Of a DNA stretch of 64,000 nt, positions 55,729 through 64,000 are shown one piece after another (the first letter of the stretch is position 1; each line of letters starts with the position of its first letter). Position numbers and translations under genes: made by a program. A model generated the notes under the pieces. It did not search any database and was not told the DNA's origin. It saw only the letters and a list, made by a program, of their open reading frames with translations. Source of the DNA: Plasmodium brasilianum (Eukaryota; Apicomplexa; Aconoidasida; Haemosporida; Plasmodiidae); NCBI RefSeq assembly GCF_023973825.1, contig NC_090127.1, positions 2,779,501 to 2,843,500 of the forward strand, given 5' to 3'.

Positions 55729-55980
55729 ATGGTTACTGTCAAAAATTTGAATGTGGATTTAGAACCATATACATCTTTAGTAGAAAGAAAATATGTGCCA
55801 TATTTTATACTTGTATATCAAATTTATTCTTTCATAAGTATTATTGTTTTACTAGATTATTTACATGAACAGAAGATAAAGCGTAGCATCAAAACAGGAA
55901 TCTTTTTATGCTTCATTACCTCAGTTAATGTAGGATTGTCCCTTTTTTTCTTACTGCTATATTTTAACGTATGTTTGTAA
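55729..55980 (+). CDS. OST5: OST5/TMEM258-like oligosaccharyltransferase subunit
   Basis: An 83-residue frame with ATG at 55729 and two hydrophobic segments (about 26-43 and 55-78) joined by a short charged loop (LHEQKIKRSIKTG). Size and topology, a PYTSLVERKYVPYF segment near the start, and an end reading LSLFFLLLYFNV resemble TMEM258/Ost5 (Y.SPV....FP, ending FLLLWVGIY). In other eukaryotes this subunit bridges the oligosaccharyltransferase and is needed for full N-glycosylation; Plasmodium makes very short N-glycans. The codon AAC before the last three residues abuts GTATGT, a strong donor, so an alternative spliced end is possible. Similarity is from memory and moderate. Confidence 0.6.
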   Translation: MVTVKNLNVDLEPYTSLVERKYVPYFILVYQIYSFISIIVLLDYLHEQKIKRSIKTGIFLCFITSVNVGLSLFFLLLYFNVCL

Positions 55981-57211
55981 TAGGTAAATATCTGCAAATC
56001 TATATCTATCTATATATATATATATATATAAATATATGTACTGCGCAAGAAGTTTAAAATTCGACTTTTTTTATAACATATGCACAACATTGTTATCTTA
56101 TTTTTGATTCATATGATGTTATTTTTTATATGAAGATATATAATGCATCGTTATACGCATTAAATGGATTTTTTTTTCTTTTTTTTTTAATTCAAATTAG
56201 TTATAGAAAACATTTATTTTAATTTTTTTTTTTATATGTAACTATTATTAAAATTAAAGAAAAATACACATTTATAAATTAGATGAACCAAATACGATGA
56301 TGTGTAAAAAGTGCACTCAATAGTGTTCCTTCATTCGTTGAAGGGTGTTTTTATACCTTAAAAAGAAAAAGAGAAAAGGAATTGCCAAATTAACTACAAT
56401 ATGTAGTTTTTATAACACCTATTATTATATTCTATACTTAACAGTAATGTTACATGCTCTCCATAATTTATATTTTTTATCGACCTTACATATACACACA
56501 TATATATATATATATATATATGTCACAAAAAGCAACTTGTGCATTTGAATGCTTCTCTACAAGATTGAACATATAGTTGTATTGCGAAACCAGAATTAAA
56601 AATAACCTGTACTGAGTTATATTTGAAAGGGCTTTTAGCATAACATTCATTTTATGCAATAATAATGCTCAGGATTACACTTATATTTACGTTATAGAGG
56701 TATATTTAAAATTATATATTATTATATTCATAAAAAGGCAAAGATATAAGTATTTAAAAAAAATAAATAAATAAAGTAGATGCAATATAAACTTACTTGT
56801 GCATGTGGTTGTTCATGTAGGTTTTTGCAACTTGCCACATATATAAAACTTCATTTAACACAGTAAAAAATATTTTTCAGGAAAAGCAAATTAAATCTAA
56901 AATATTAAACAGAAAAAATATGCTGGAAAAATAAACAGAAAAAATATGCTGGAAATGTAAAACCAAAAATATAAGCAAAAATATAAGCAAAAATATAAAC
57001 AAAAATATACACTAAAAAATCAAAATTTTAAAGCACCTTTAAAGAAAATAAAATTTAAAAAATAAATGGAAAAAAGAACAGGAAAAAAATAAAAAACAAA
57101 AAATTAGACAGTTCATGAATTTTAACAGTAATACTAATGTTCAGTAATACACCAAAATACCAAAAATTGAAAAAAATAAAATAAAATAAAATAAAACAAC
57201 AGGCCATTAGG
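55981..57211. other. Intergenic region
   Basis: AT-rich with (AT)n at 56010-56035 and 56500-56522, a perfect six-base hairpin (ccttca/tgaagg) at 56328-56344, and imperfect ataaacaaaaatat repeats at 56930-57010. No gene seen. Confidence 0.6.
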
Positions 57212-57725
57212 CTAGAAGCAACAAAAATACTTCTTAAAGTCTCCTATCCTCCGCTTGTAGTATATTTCTGTTCCATCCTAAAGAATTCAGTAAAGAAATG
57301 AAAAAATAAATTAAAATAAGAATAAAAATGAAATATATTTTTATCATAATTCCTAATTAGCAGGAATATTAAATTTATATATAAAAAAAAAAGGAAAAAA
57401 AATGTATCATTAGATAACTAAAATAAAAGCTACATTTGCATTTTTTTTATTGGCATTATTTTAATTCTCTTTATTTTAAATTTTGCACTATACCCTCAAG
57501 TATTCAATGCGATATCTTAGTCTATCCTTTCCTGTTTGCTTCACATGCATAAGAGAATTATCAAAAAAATCAGGAGTGTCATATATTATATTTGGTGAAT
57601 TTAGAAATGCACTGATTTGGTCCTTGGGTATAATAAATTCGTTATATTCCTTTCGTCCCATTTTTTTAATTATACGTGAAGAAGAAGAATATTTTACAAG
57701 ATCAACTGCTATAAAAATTTTTTTA
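57212..57725 (-). CDS. 3' exons of an unrecognised spliced gene (partial)
   Basis: Exons 57494-57725 and 57212-57277 join in phase 0 (AGG|GTATAG, TTTAG|GATGG). They encode 98 residues with complex composition: KKIFIAVDLVKYSSSSRIIK, NEFIIPKDQISAFLNSPNII, then RIEYLRDGTEIYYKRRIGDF and a final KKYFCCF. The 5' part is unresolved. The segment 57934-57984 (KKLDFGDLYFEALIYY then stop) follows a good acceptor (TAACTTCAG) and may be an alternative exon or the end of another gene. No family recognised. The exon beginning at 57725 needs a phase-2 upstream exon. Confidence 0.55.
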
Positions 57726-58908
57726 CTAAAATAAAAGGCAGATATTATAGGTAATACACAGTGCAAGATCGAATAAAAGAAAAAGTGTACAACAAAAATA
57801 AACTCATAAGAGATAAACAATAAAAATAGAAAATTCTTCTTTAATAAAAGTTACGTATTTGTCCAACTAAATTACTGTATTGAACAGGTTATGCTATATA
57901 TATACATACATATAAATTTTATTTTTCATTTTTTTAATAATAAATTAAAGCCTCGAAATAAAGGTCACCAAAATCTAGCTTTTTCTGAAGTTAGACAGGA
58001 GCCAAATAAAATAAAAAAAAAAAAAAAAAGCGAAAAAGTTCAAAATAATTATTTGCATGTAAGGTAAAGCATGAGGGGAATAATAAAAAAAAAAGTATAT
58101 TTCCATAATTTATTTAATTTATTTCCTGAATGTTCATATTTTTCCTTATCATGGGTGTATAAAATTTTTTTTTTTTTTTTTTCCCCCATGTTTAACCTTA
58201 CATGCGAATAATTATTTTGTGTAGCTTCTTATTTAACTAATTTGACACCTTTTGGGTTATCCATATAAGTACTTATATATGTGTGATGTGTATAGATATG
58301 TGCTTATTATTTATGTCCATTTTGCCGTACATTATTTTATAGTTATTCTTTTGGTTCATCTATTTCGCTATAATCTTTTTTTTAGTTGTGTTGTTCCTTT
58401 TATTTTGTTTTTAACATATATATGAATATACCAAAATGAGGTTTAATGGATATGGATAAACATGTTAAATTGTACTATATATGATAATATAGTACGTACG
58501 ACATTTAAATAATTAAGTATATTTATGATGACGAATTATGTAACTGTTATTTATCGTAATAGTCAATAATGATTTGAACAGTTGATAACGTCCATATTTC
58601 TAATTTTTGTATTTTCTCATATTTGACTTTTGACAGTTAACACATGATAGTTAACATATGACAGTTAACATATTACAATAAAAATATATGATAATAAACA
58701 TTTGGCAGTTTACGTTTGACATTTTTTATTTTTTTCTTGGAGAATATGCTCAACCTGCATGTGCACGAAAAGCATGAATTTACGGGATGTATAAACAAAA
58801 CAAGTTTTTGTTAGGGTTTATTTTTTCCATATTTTTTAAAAAGTATAAAATTTAATTGAATTATTAGCAAAATTTTAAAAAATAAACGCTAAAAATATTG
58901 CAGTTACG

Positions 58909-58964
<56 letters not shown>

Positions 58965-60656
58965 TTCTTATAGCTTTATAAGTTATTGTTGGGCATTTTT
59001 CTCCAACATTGACATATTTAATGGTCTCCTTATATCCTACATGTAAATATATATATATACATACATACCTGATTCAACTTATAGCCGCGAAATAATGCTA
59101 AATTTTGTCAGGGGAAAAAAACAAAAAATATATATTTATATAGATAGATATGGAACATAAACAACTAATAATTTTTTTTTGTTTTTATTATTTGCCATTT
59201 CTGAGAGCATTTGAGAAGTTTCCATTTTTTTTTAAATTGATGTTGCATAAATTAGAATGTTGTAGGTTCAAGTATTTTTAATTAACGAACTTTTTAATGA
59301 GAAGAGAACAAAAAAAAAAAAAATTACAAAATTGAAAAATAAATTTTAATCCATGGTAATATTTAATATATTTATGAGTTATTCAATTTCTGTATATAGT
59401 TCTCTAGTTAATTATCAAATTTAAGCGGTGAATTGTTGATCTGAAATTTGTTAGTAAACTCTACATACATTTTTATTCCTATCAACAGTTATGTAATCAA
59501 ACATATTTGAAGAAAATAAATAAAATAACAAATAGGTAAACTAACAAACAAATAAAATAGCAGATAATTAAAATAATGAGTAAAATGACAGATAAATAAA
59601 ATAATGAGTAAAATGACAGATAAATAAAATAATGAGTAAAATAACAAACAAATAAAATAAAAAAATAAAAAAATATAACAAAATAAAAAAATATAACAAA
59701 ATAAAGTAGAATAAAATAAAAAGAATAACTCCTTGAATTTATATATAAAAAGAAAAACGTATTTTTGTTGGCCTTTTTCATTCACTCCTTAGATTATTTG
59801 TATCACAAATTTAGATTTGTTCTATAATATTTTTTCTTTTTTTACCAAATTTTTTTTAATCTTTTATAATTATACAAAAAATATATCTAAAATATATGTA
59901 AGGTATATCTAAAATATATGTAAGGTATATCTAAAATATATGTAAGGTATATCTAAAATATATGTAAGGTATATCTAAAATATATGTAAGGTATATCTAA
60001 AATATATGTAAGGTATATCTAAAACATATGTAATGTATATCTAAAATATATGTAATGTATATCTAAAATATATGTAAGGTAAATTTAAAATATATGTAAG
60101 ATATACCCAAAATTTATTTGAAATTTATCTTAAATTTTTATGAATATATGAATTACTATGACATAAATGCCCAAAGAGTTTTTCAAAAAAAAAGGTTCTA
60201 AAAATTAAATAGTCATTATATATATGGTTTAAAATTAAAGAAAATATACACAATCATATAAATATATCTTCCTTTTTTTTTTTTTTTTTTGATTTTCTAT
60301 TTAAAATAATACATCAAATAATGTAATTTACATCTTGAATTATGTTCGACTCATTTTAATAATTATTGTAGGATAAATAAAATTTCTTTATAAATTATTA
60401 TATACCTAAATTTAGTCTATTATGATATATTAAAGACGTATATATATTGAGCTTTTTCCTCATAATATATGTATACTCGTATATATGCATACTGCTTTAA
60501 GCGAACTGCCTTTATTTAACAAATTTAATAAAGCGTATTTTAAATATTGAAGCGTCAAAAAAAAAAAAAAATAATAAGCATATTCAAGTTTGCACAAATA
60601 TAAATATACCAAAGTACATAAGTCAGGTATGCCCACATGCAAGTACATATGTTATG

Positions 60657-60706
<50 letters not shown>

Positions 60707-61018
60707 TATATTTATGTAAATATATGCATGTAAATGTATGCCTATTTACGAGAACTTATGGTAAGAACCAATAAAAAAACCTATCAGAGCAAAACGAATG
60801 AATGACTGACTTCAAACATAAAAAGAAAAAAAAATATACTTTTGCAAATACTATCATGTGTAGGAGGTGTTGGGATTATTAGGTGTAATATTAATGGTAT
60901 AATTAGAACAATCCTCTTTTTTGTCTGTTCTTTTTTTTTTTATTTTGTCTATTTTTTTTTTGAAAAGTCAACAAAATTAATCCAGAGGTGTAAACATTTA
61001 TTTTGGCTATAAGTCAAA
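57726..61018. other. Intergenic region
   Basis: Three kilobases of AT-rich DNA. Features are exon-like fragments near 57934-57984 and 58344-58375 (minus), degenerate gacagttaacatatga repeats at 58625-58720, (AT)n at 58915-58945 and 60660-60700, an (AAATAA)-rich block at 59515-59720 and a 22-bp array at 59885-60110. No complete gene could be assembled. Confidence 0.5.
59885..60110. repeat. 22-bp minisatellite
   Basis: About ten copies of a 22-bp unit, aggtatatctaaaatatatg plus ta, with a few single-base variants toward the right end. Confidence 0.9.
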
Positions 61019-62467
61019 ATGCCAAGAGCACGGTCATTTGGCAGTACATGTTGTTATTATGATGATAATACGAATAAACACTCATTTTTGAAAAGTAAAA
61101 GGAGTGAGAATGCCATAAACATAAAGCGTGAAATAGAACAGTGTGAGAAGGAACATGTAAGCTTTAGGAAAGAAATTAGTAAATTCATAGATAGTATAAA
61201 GAAGGAAAATAGATCAAATATGGCGAATACGCCAAATGAGGCAAATACTCCAAATAAGGCAAAAGAGTCAATTAACACTAATGATAAGAGCTCCGACGGG
61301 ACGGGAAGGAATAATGGACACTTGACTAACTCCAGTAAAAAGAATTTTTTTCTATTTTATAAAAATAAATTAAATAGATTTCAAAAAGATAATAGTAAAT
61401 CTAAAGAAAACAAAAGTAAAATTCCATTAACAGCAAATAAGGAGGAATTGTTAAAAAATGCAGAAAACCTTACCCTTCTGCACGATGAAAACGTTTCTAT
61501 TGTAAAGGGAAATACAAAAATTCATATGCTTTATAAAAATAATAAAATATTAACCCCTATAATTTTTAGTTTAAATGAAAAGAGAGAAGCAGGAAACAGC
61601 AGCGAAACAGAGACATCAAGTTTATATAAGAAAAAATTAAAAATAGATAGTGGGTTAAGTACAAACGAATTTTGCGAGAGTACTTGTCTTAATAGCAATA
61701 TTGATCTTTTCGATAAAAAAGGATATGATAATAATTATACCTTAAAAGAAGATGAAGAAATGTGTAGTAAAGTAAATAAGAAATCATATGAACAAGTAAA
61801 GAATAAAAATGAAAAGATAAATAAAAAATTAAGAAAAAAGGATTCAATTGATTCAACAACAATTATTGACATTTTTATAAAAAATATTGAAGAAGACGAA
61901 TGTCAAAGTAGAGAAAAAAAAAAAAAAAAAAATACAGATAGAAAAAATATTGATTTTTCATCGATGTTCTCACTATACAATTATAACAACTATGATTCTT
62001 ATTTGTTAGACTCTGAAAATTTTGAAAACTATAAAATGATAACAAGCAAAAATAAAGATGATTTTGCCGATAATGATGTACAAAACATACTATTTGAGTA
62101 TGAAAAGCTAGTTAAAGGTAATAGAAAAATTCTTGTATTACTATTTTGCATATTTAATAAACTAAAAATAATTGATAGCTGTAAAGATGTCAATAGAAAA
62201 ATTGAAAAAGGAATAAGAATATACATACATGAAGTAAAAAATATTGTAAAAAATTATGAAGAATTTTTCACAAATCAGGATAATAAAAATACACAGAAAT
62301 TGCATTATTATTTTAAAAGAAACGAAATAGTGTTATTAAAAAATATACTGCTTTGTATTATCGATCTTATGTCTAAAATCAAGTATGAATGCAGAGTTTT
62401 TAAAAAAGAGGTACAAAAGGAAATTCGCCAAGTGGAAGAGGTTATTTATAATGCAAATTTGATATAA
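61019..62467 (+). CDS. Conserved hypothetical protein, 482 residues
   Basis: Single exon with ATG at 61019. I do not recognise a family. The first 20 residues (MPRARSFGSTCCYYDD) are followed by a charged helix with coiled-coil character (about 35-65), then Lys/Asn/Ser-rich low complexity including a small NTPNEANTPNKA duplication. The C-terminal 135 residues (about 345-482) are less repetitive and highly helical (QNILFEYEKLVKGNRKILVL, HYYFKRNEIVLLKNILLCII) and end in a charged helix. That end is probably the conserved domain. No signal peptide. Its start lies 320 bp after an (AT)n tract. Confidence 0.8.
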   Translation: MPRARSFGSTCCYYDDNTNKHSFLKSKRSENAINIKREIEQCEKEHVSFRKEISKFIDSIKKENRSNMANTPNEANTPNKAKESINTNDKSSDGTGRNNGHLTNSSKKNFFLFYKNKLNRFQKDNSKSKENKSKIPLTANKEELLKNAENLTLLHDENVSIVKGNTKIHMLYKNNKILTPIIFSLNEKREAGNSSETETSSLYKKKLKIDSGLSTNEFCESTCLNSNIDLFDKKGYDNNYTLKEDEEMCSKVNKKSYEQVKNKNEKINKKLRKKDSIDSTTIIDIFIKNIEEDECQSREKKKKKNTDRKNIDFSSMFSLYNYNNYDSYLLDSENFENYKMITSKNKDDFADNDVQNILFEYEKLVKGNRKILVLLFCIFNKLKIIDSCKDVNRKIEKGIRIYIHEVKNIVKNYEEFFTNQDNKNTQKLHYYFKRNEIVLLKNILLCIIDLMSKIKYECRVFKKEVQKEIRQVEEVIYNANLI

Positions 62468-63637
62468 AGATTACGTCATCTTGTTATAATCGAGTTGAAC
62501 CGTTCAACTGTTTTACAACTTCTGTAACAAGAAAAAAAAAAAAAAATTAACCATACTTTACAGGTGCGGAAGAGCATAAAAATTTAAGTGAGATATTCCA
62601 GCGTTTCATAAACATTGATCATTATTGTTTTACATTTTTATAATTCAAAATTTTTAATTTTTTTTTACACACTGGATAAAAGTTTTAGTAAACCACTTTT
62701 TTATTAATAATACTCGTAACCGGATGTCGTGTCTGATTTGGTTGCTCAGCTGTTCGAGTGTAAATGTGTAAATAAACATAAGCACATACTTATAAATACC
62801 CAAGTGAACTAATGAGCTATTTTTAATTTACCGCAAATATGTTCGATTAGTCCACTTCAACGTTCCAACACTTGCAAACACAAGTTTTATGATAAAAAAA
62901 TTATCTTTACTTGGTATATTATATTATATTTTATTATATCATATTATTTTATTCTATTTTTTACGTATGTGCATTCTTTCTCAGAGAGCTAGTATGAAGA
63001 ATAATAGTATAAATAAGAAAACACTTAAATGTGAATACGCTGTAGACGGAAAAACATCCTCTTGATGTACGAATAACATTTTTGTATAATCAATGCATAT
63101 GATTTTTTAAAACAAACAAAATACAAACAGGTAAAATAAGCACAATATTATGTGTTTTAATATATGGCTAATAATTTCAAAAAAAAAAAAAAAAAATTTT
63201 AATTATTGTCCCATATATATAAAAAAAAAAAAAAAAAAAAAAGAACAGAAAAGATAAAGAAAACGAGAAAGGGGAAAATATATAAAAAAGAAAAAGAATA
63301 AACATTATAAATTCCGCATTATACACTGTACATTAAACGTTAAAACAAAACGAAAAATTACAGAGAGAAATGCTCATGTAAGAATAACGTGGTAGCACAA
63401 TAAAAAGGGAAGGAGGAGTTGGCTAACTACTAATTAAAATTATTTTAATATATATGGCTTATAAGAAAATGCACATGAAGTAAGTGTGTGAATATACGAA
63501 TTATTATATAACACTTTTTTTTTTTTTTTTGTATTATATAGATTTATGTTTATTTATATTTCAAAAAAAAAAAAAAAAAAAAAAGAAAATATCAAATTGT
63601 TCGATGTATTATTCTTCAATAATGCAAAAATTTTAAG
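62468..63637. other. Convergent intergenic region
   Basis: Between the 482-residue gene (+) and the right-edge gene (-). Contains a relatively complex patch at 62700-62770, A-runs at 63181, 63221 and 63564, and a T-run near 63514. No gene seen. Confidence 0.6.
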
Positions 63638-63682
63638 TTACGTCATTTCTCCAATTAGCTCTTTTAATTCTTCGTCATCAGA
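63638..63682 (-). CDS. Terminal exon of a gene leaving the window
   Basis: On the minus strand a TTTATTTTTAG acceptor is followed by a 45-bp exon encoding SDDEELKELIGEMT and a stop. The acidic amphipathic tail looks like a real C terminus and is unlike the flanking repeats. The upstream part, beyond an intron carrying a 14-bp repeat, lies outside the window. No family can be assigned. Confidence 0.45.
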   Translation of the reverse strand, partial: SDDEELKELIGEMT

Positions 63683-63837
63683 CTAAAAATAAACATAAAA
63701 ATGGAGGTATCTCTTTTCCATAATGGACTTATGACAAACAAATATATAACCATATATATATGTAAACATAGCTGTATATACAAATGAACATATACGTGCG
63801 GAAATATTTATATACAAAGATATGTATACGCAGATTT

Positions 63838-63935
63838 GTACACCCAGGTTTACACACCTAGGTTTGCACACCCAGGTTTACACACCCAAGTTTACACACC
63901 CAAGTTTACACACCCAAGTTTACACACCCAGGTTT
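63838..63935. repeat. 14-bp minisatellite at right edge
   Basis: About seven copies of acacacccaagttt or acacacccaggttt, followed by diverging units to about 63985; probably intronic to the right-edge minus-strand gene. Confidence 0.9.
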
Positions 63936-64000
63936 GAGCACATAGATTTGCGCGCATATAATTGTATACGCCAATTCGTACAGACAAAAACGCACTAATT

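Noticed and set aside
58344..58375. Minus-strand fragment DYSEIDEPKE before a stop
   Set aside because: Ten residues after an A-rich acceptor; too little to support as an exon.

Overview
The window is a stretch of nuclear chromosome from a malaria parasite (Plasmodium). Supporting signs are extreme A+T richness, long homopolymer A/T runs, Lys/Asn-rich low-complexity insertions in otherwise conserved eukaryotic proteins, short introns with GT..AG borders and T-rich acceptors, and a ribosomal-protein gene whose first coding exon is only the ATG. The order SAM carrier, RFC small subunit, DBP9, TTC1-like, TGT, farnesyltransferase alpha, RPS17, Rab GDI, Syn16 agrees with my recollection of one segment of P. 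falciparum chromosome 12, but codon usage and repeats are less extreme than P. falciparum. A human-malaria type such as P. malariae or P. ovale is likely; species is not resolved here. Nothing looks horizontally acquired, viral, mobile or CRISPR-like.

Layout. 1-4.7 kb: ORF-poor AT-rich DNA. 4.7-6.1 kb (-): unknown Lys/Asn-rich protein. 7.5-9.4 kb (+): seven-exon mitochondrial S-adenosylmethionine carrier. 10.3-10.6 kb (+): possible two-exon microprotein. 11.7-13.3 kb (+): clamp-loader subunit RFC4. 13.56-13.88 kb: 19-copy 17-bp minisatellite. 14.6-17.2 kb (-): DEAD-box helicase DBP9. 19.2-21.4 kb (+): TTC1-like TPR protein. 22.9-24.4 kb (-): quiescin-sulfhydryl-oxidase-like protein. 26.5 kb (+): small ASDURF/prefoldin-like protein. 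27.3-29.3 kb (+): tRNA-guanine transglycosylase. 30.0-31.7 kb (-): a six-exon multispan membrane protein that simple ORF calling misses. 33.2-35.6 kb (+): four-exon coiled-coil protein resembling DRC4/GAS8. 36.6-37.7 kb (+): unknown. 38.7-40.6 kb (+): protein prenyltransferase alpha subunit. 42.2-42.9 kb (+): RPS17. 43.9-46.1 kb (-): Rab GDI. 47.8-48.6 kb (-): small Tim chaperone. 51.1-52.0 kb (+): syntaxin-16-type Qa-SNARE. 53.0-53.8 kb (-): SNU23/ZMAT2. 55.7-56.0 kb (+): OST5/TMEM258-like. 57.2-57.7 kb (-): 3' exons of an unknown gene. 61.0-62.5 kb (+): unknown. 63.6 kb (-): a terminal exon of a gene running off the right edge.

These are housekeeping genes with separate promoters, not an operon or a single pathway. 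Themes are nucleic-acid metabolism (RFC4, DBP9, TGT, SNU23, RPS17), secretion and membrane traffic (GDI, prenyltransferase, Syn16, OST5-like, QSOX-like), mitochondria (SAM carrier, Tim) and, probably, the male-gamete axoneme (DRC4-like). GDI and the prenyltransferase both bear on small-GTPase lipidation and recycling.

The most unusual DNA feature is repeat load: over twenty distinct minisatellites or microsatellites occupy introns, 3' and 5' flanks and some coding regions. I did not find a convincing new multi-gene system. The best leads are the hidden spliced genes, the ASDURF-like protein, the QSOX-like enzyme with a CPAC centre, the secretory-signal TGT and the ACGCGT-bearing minisatellite.
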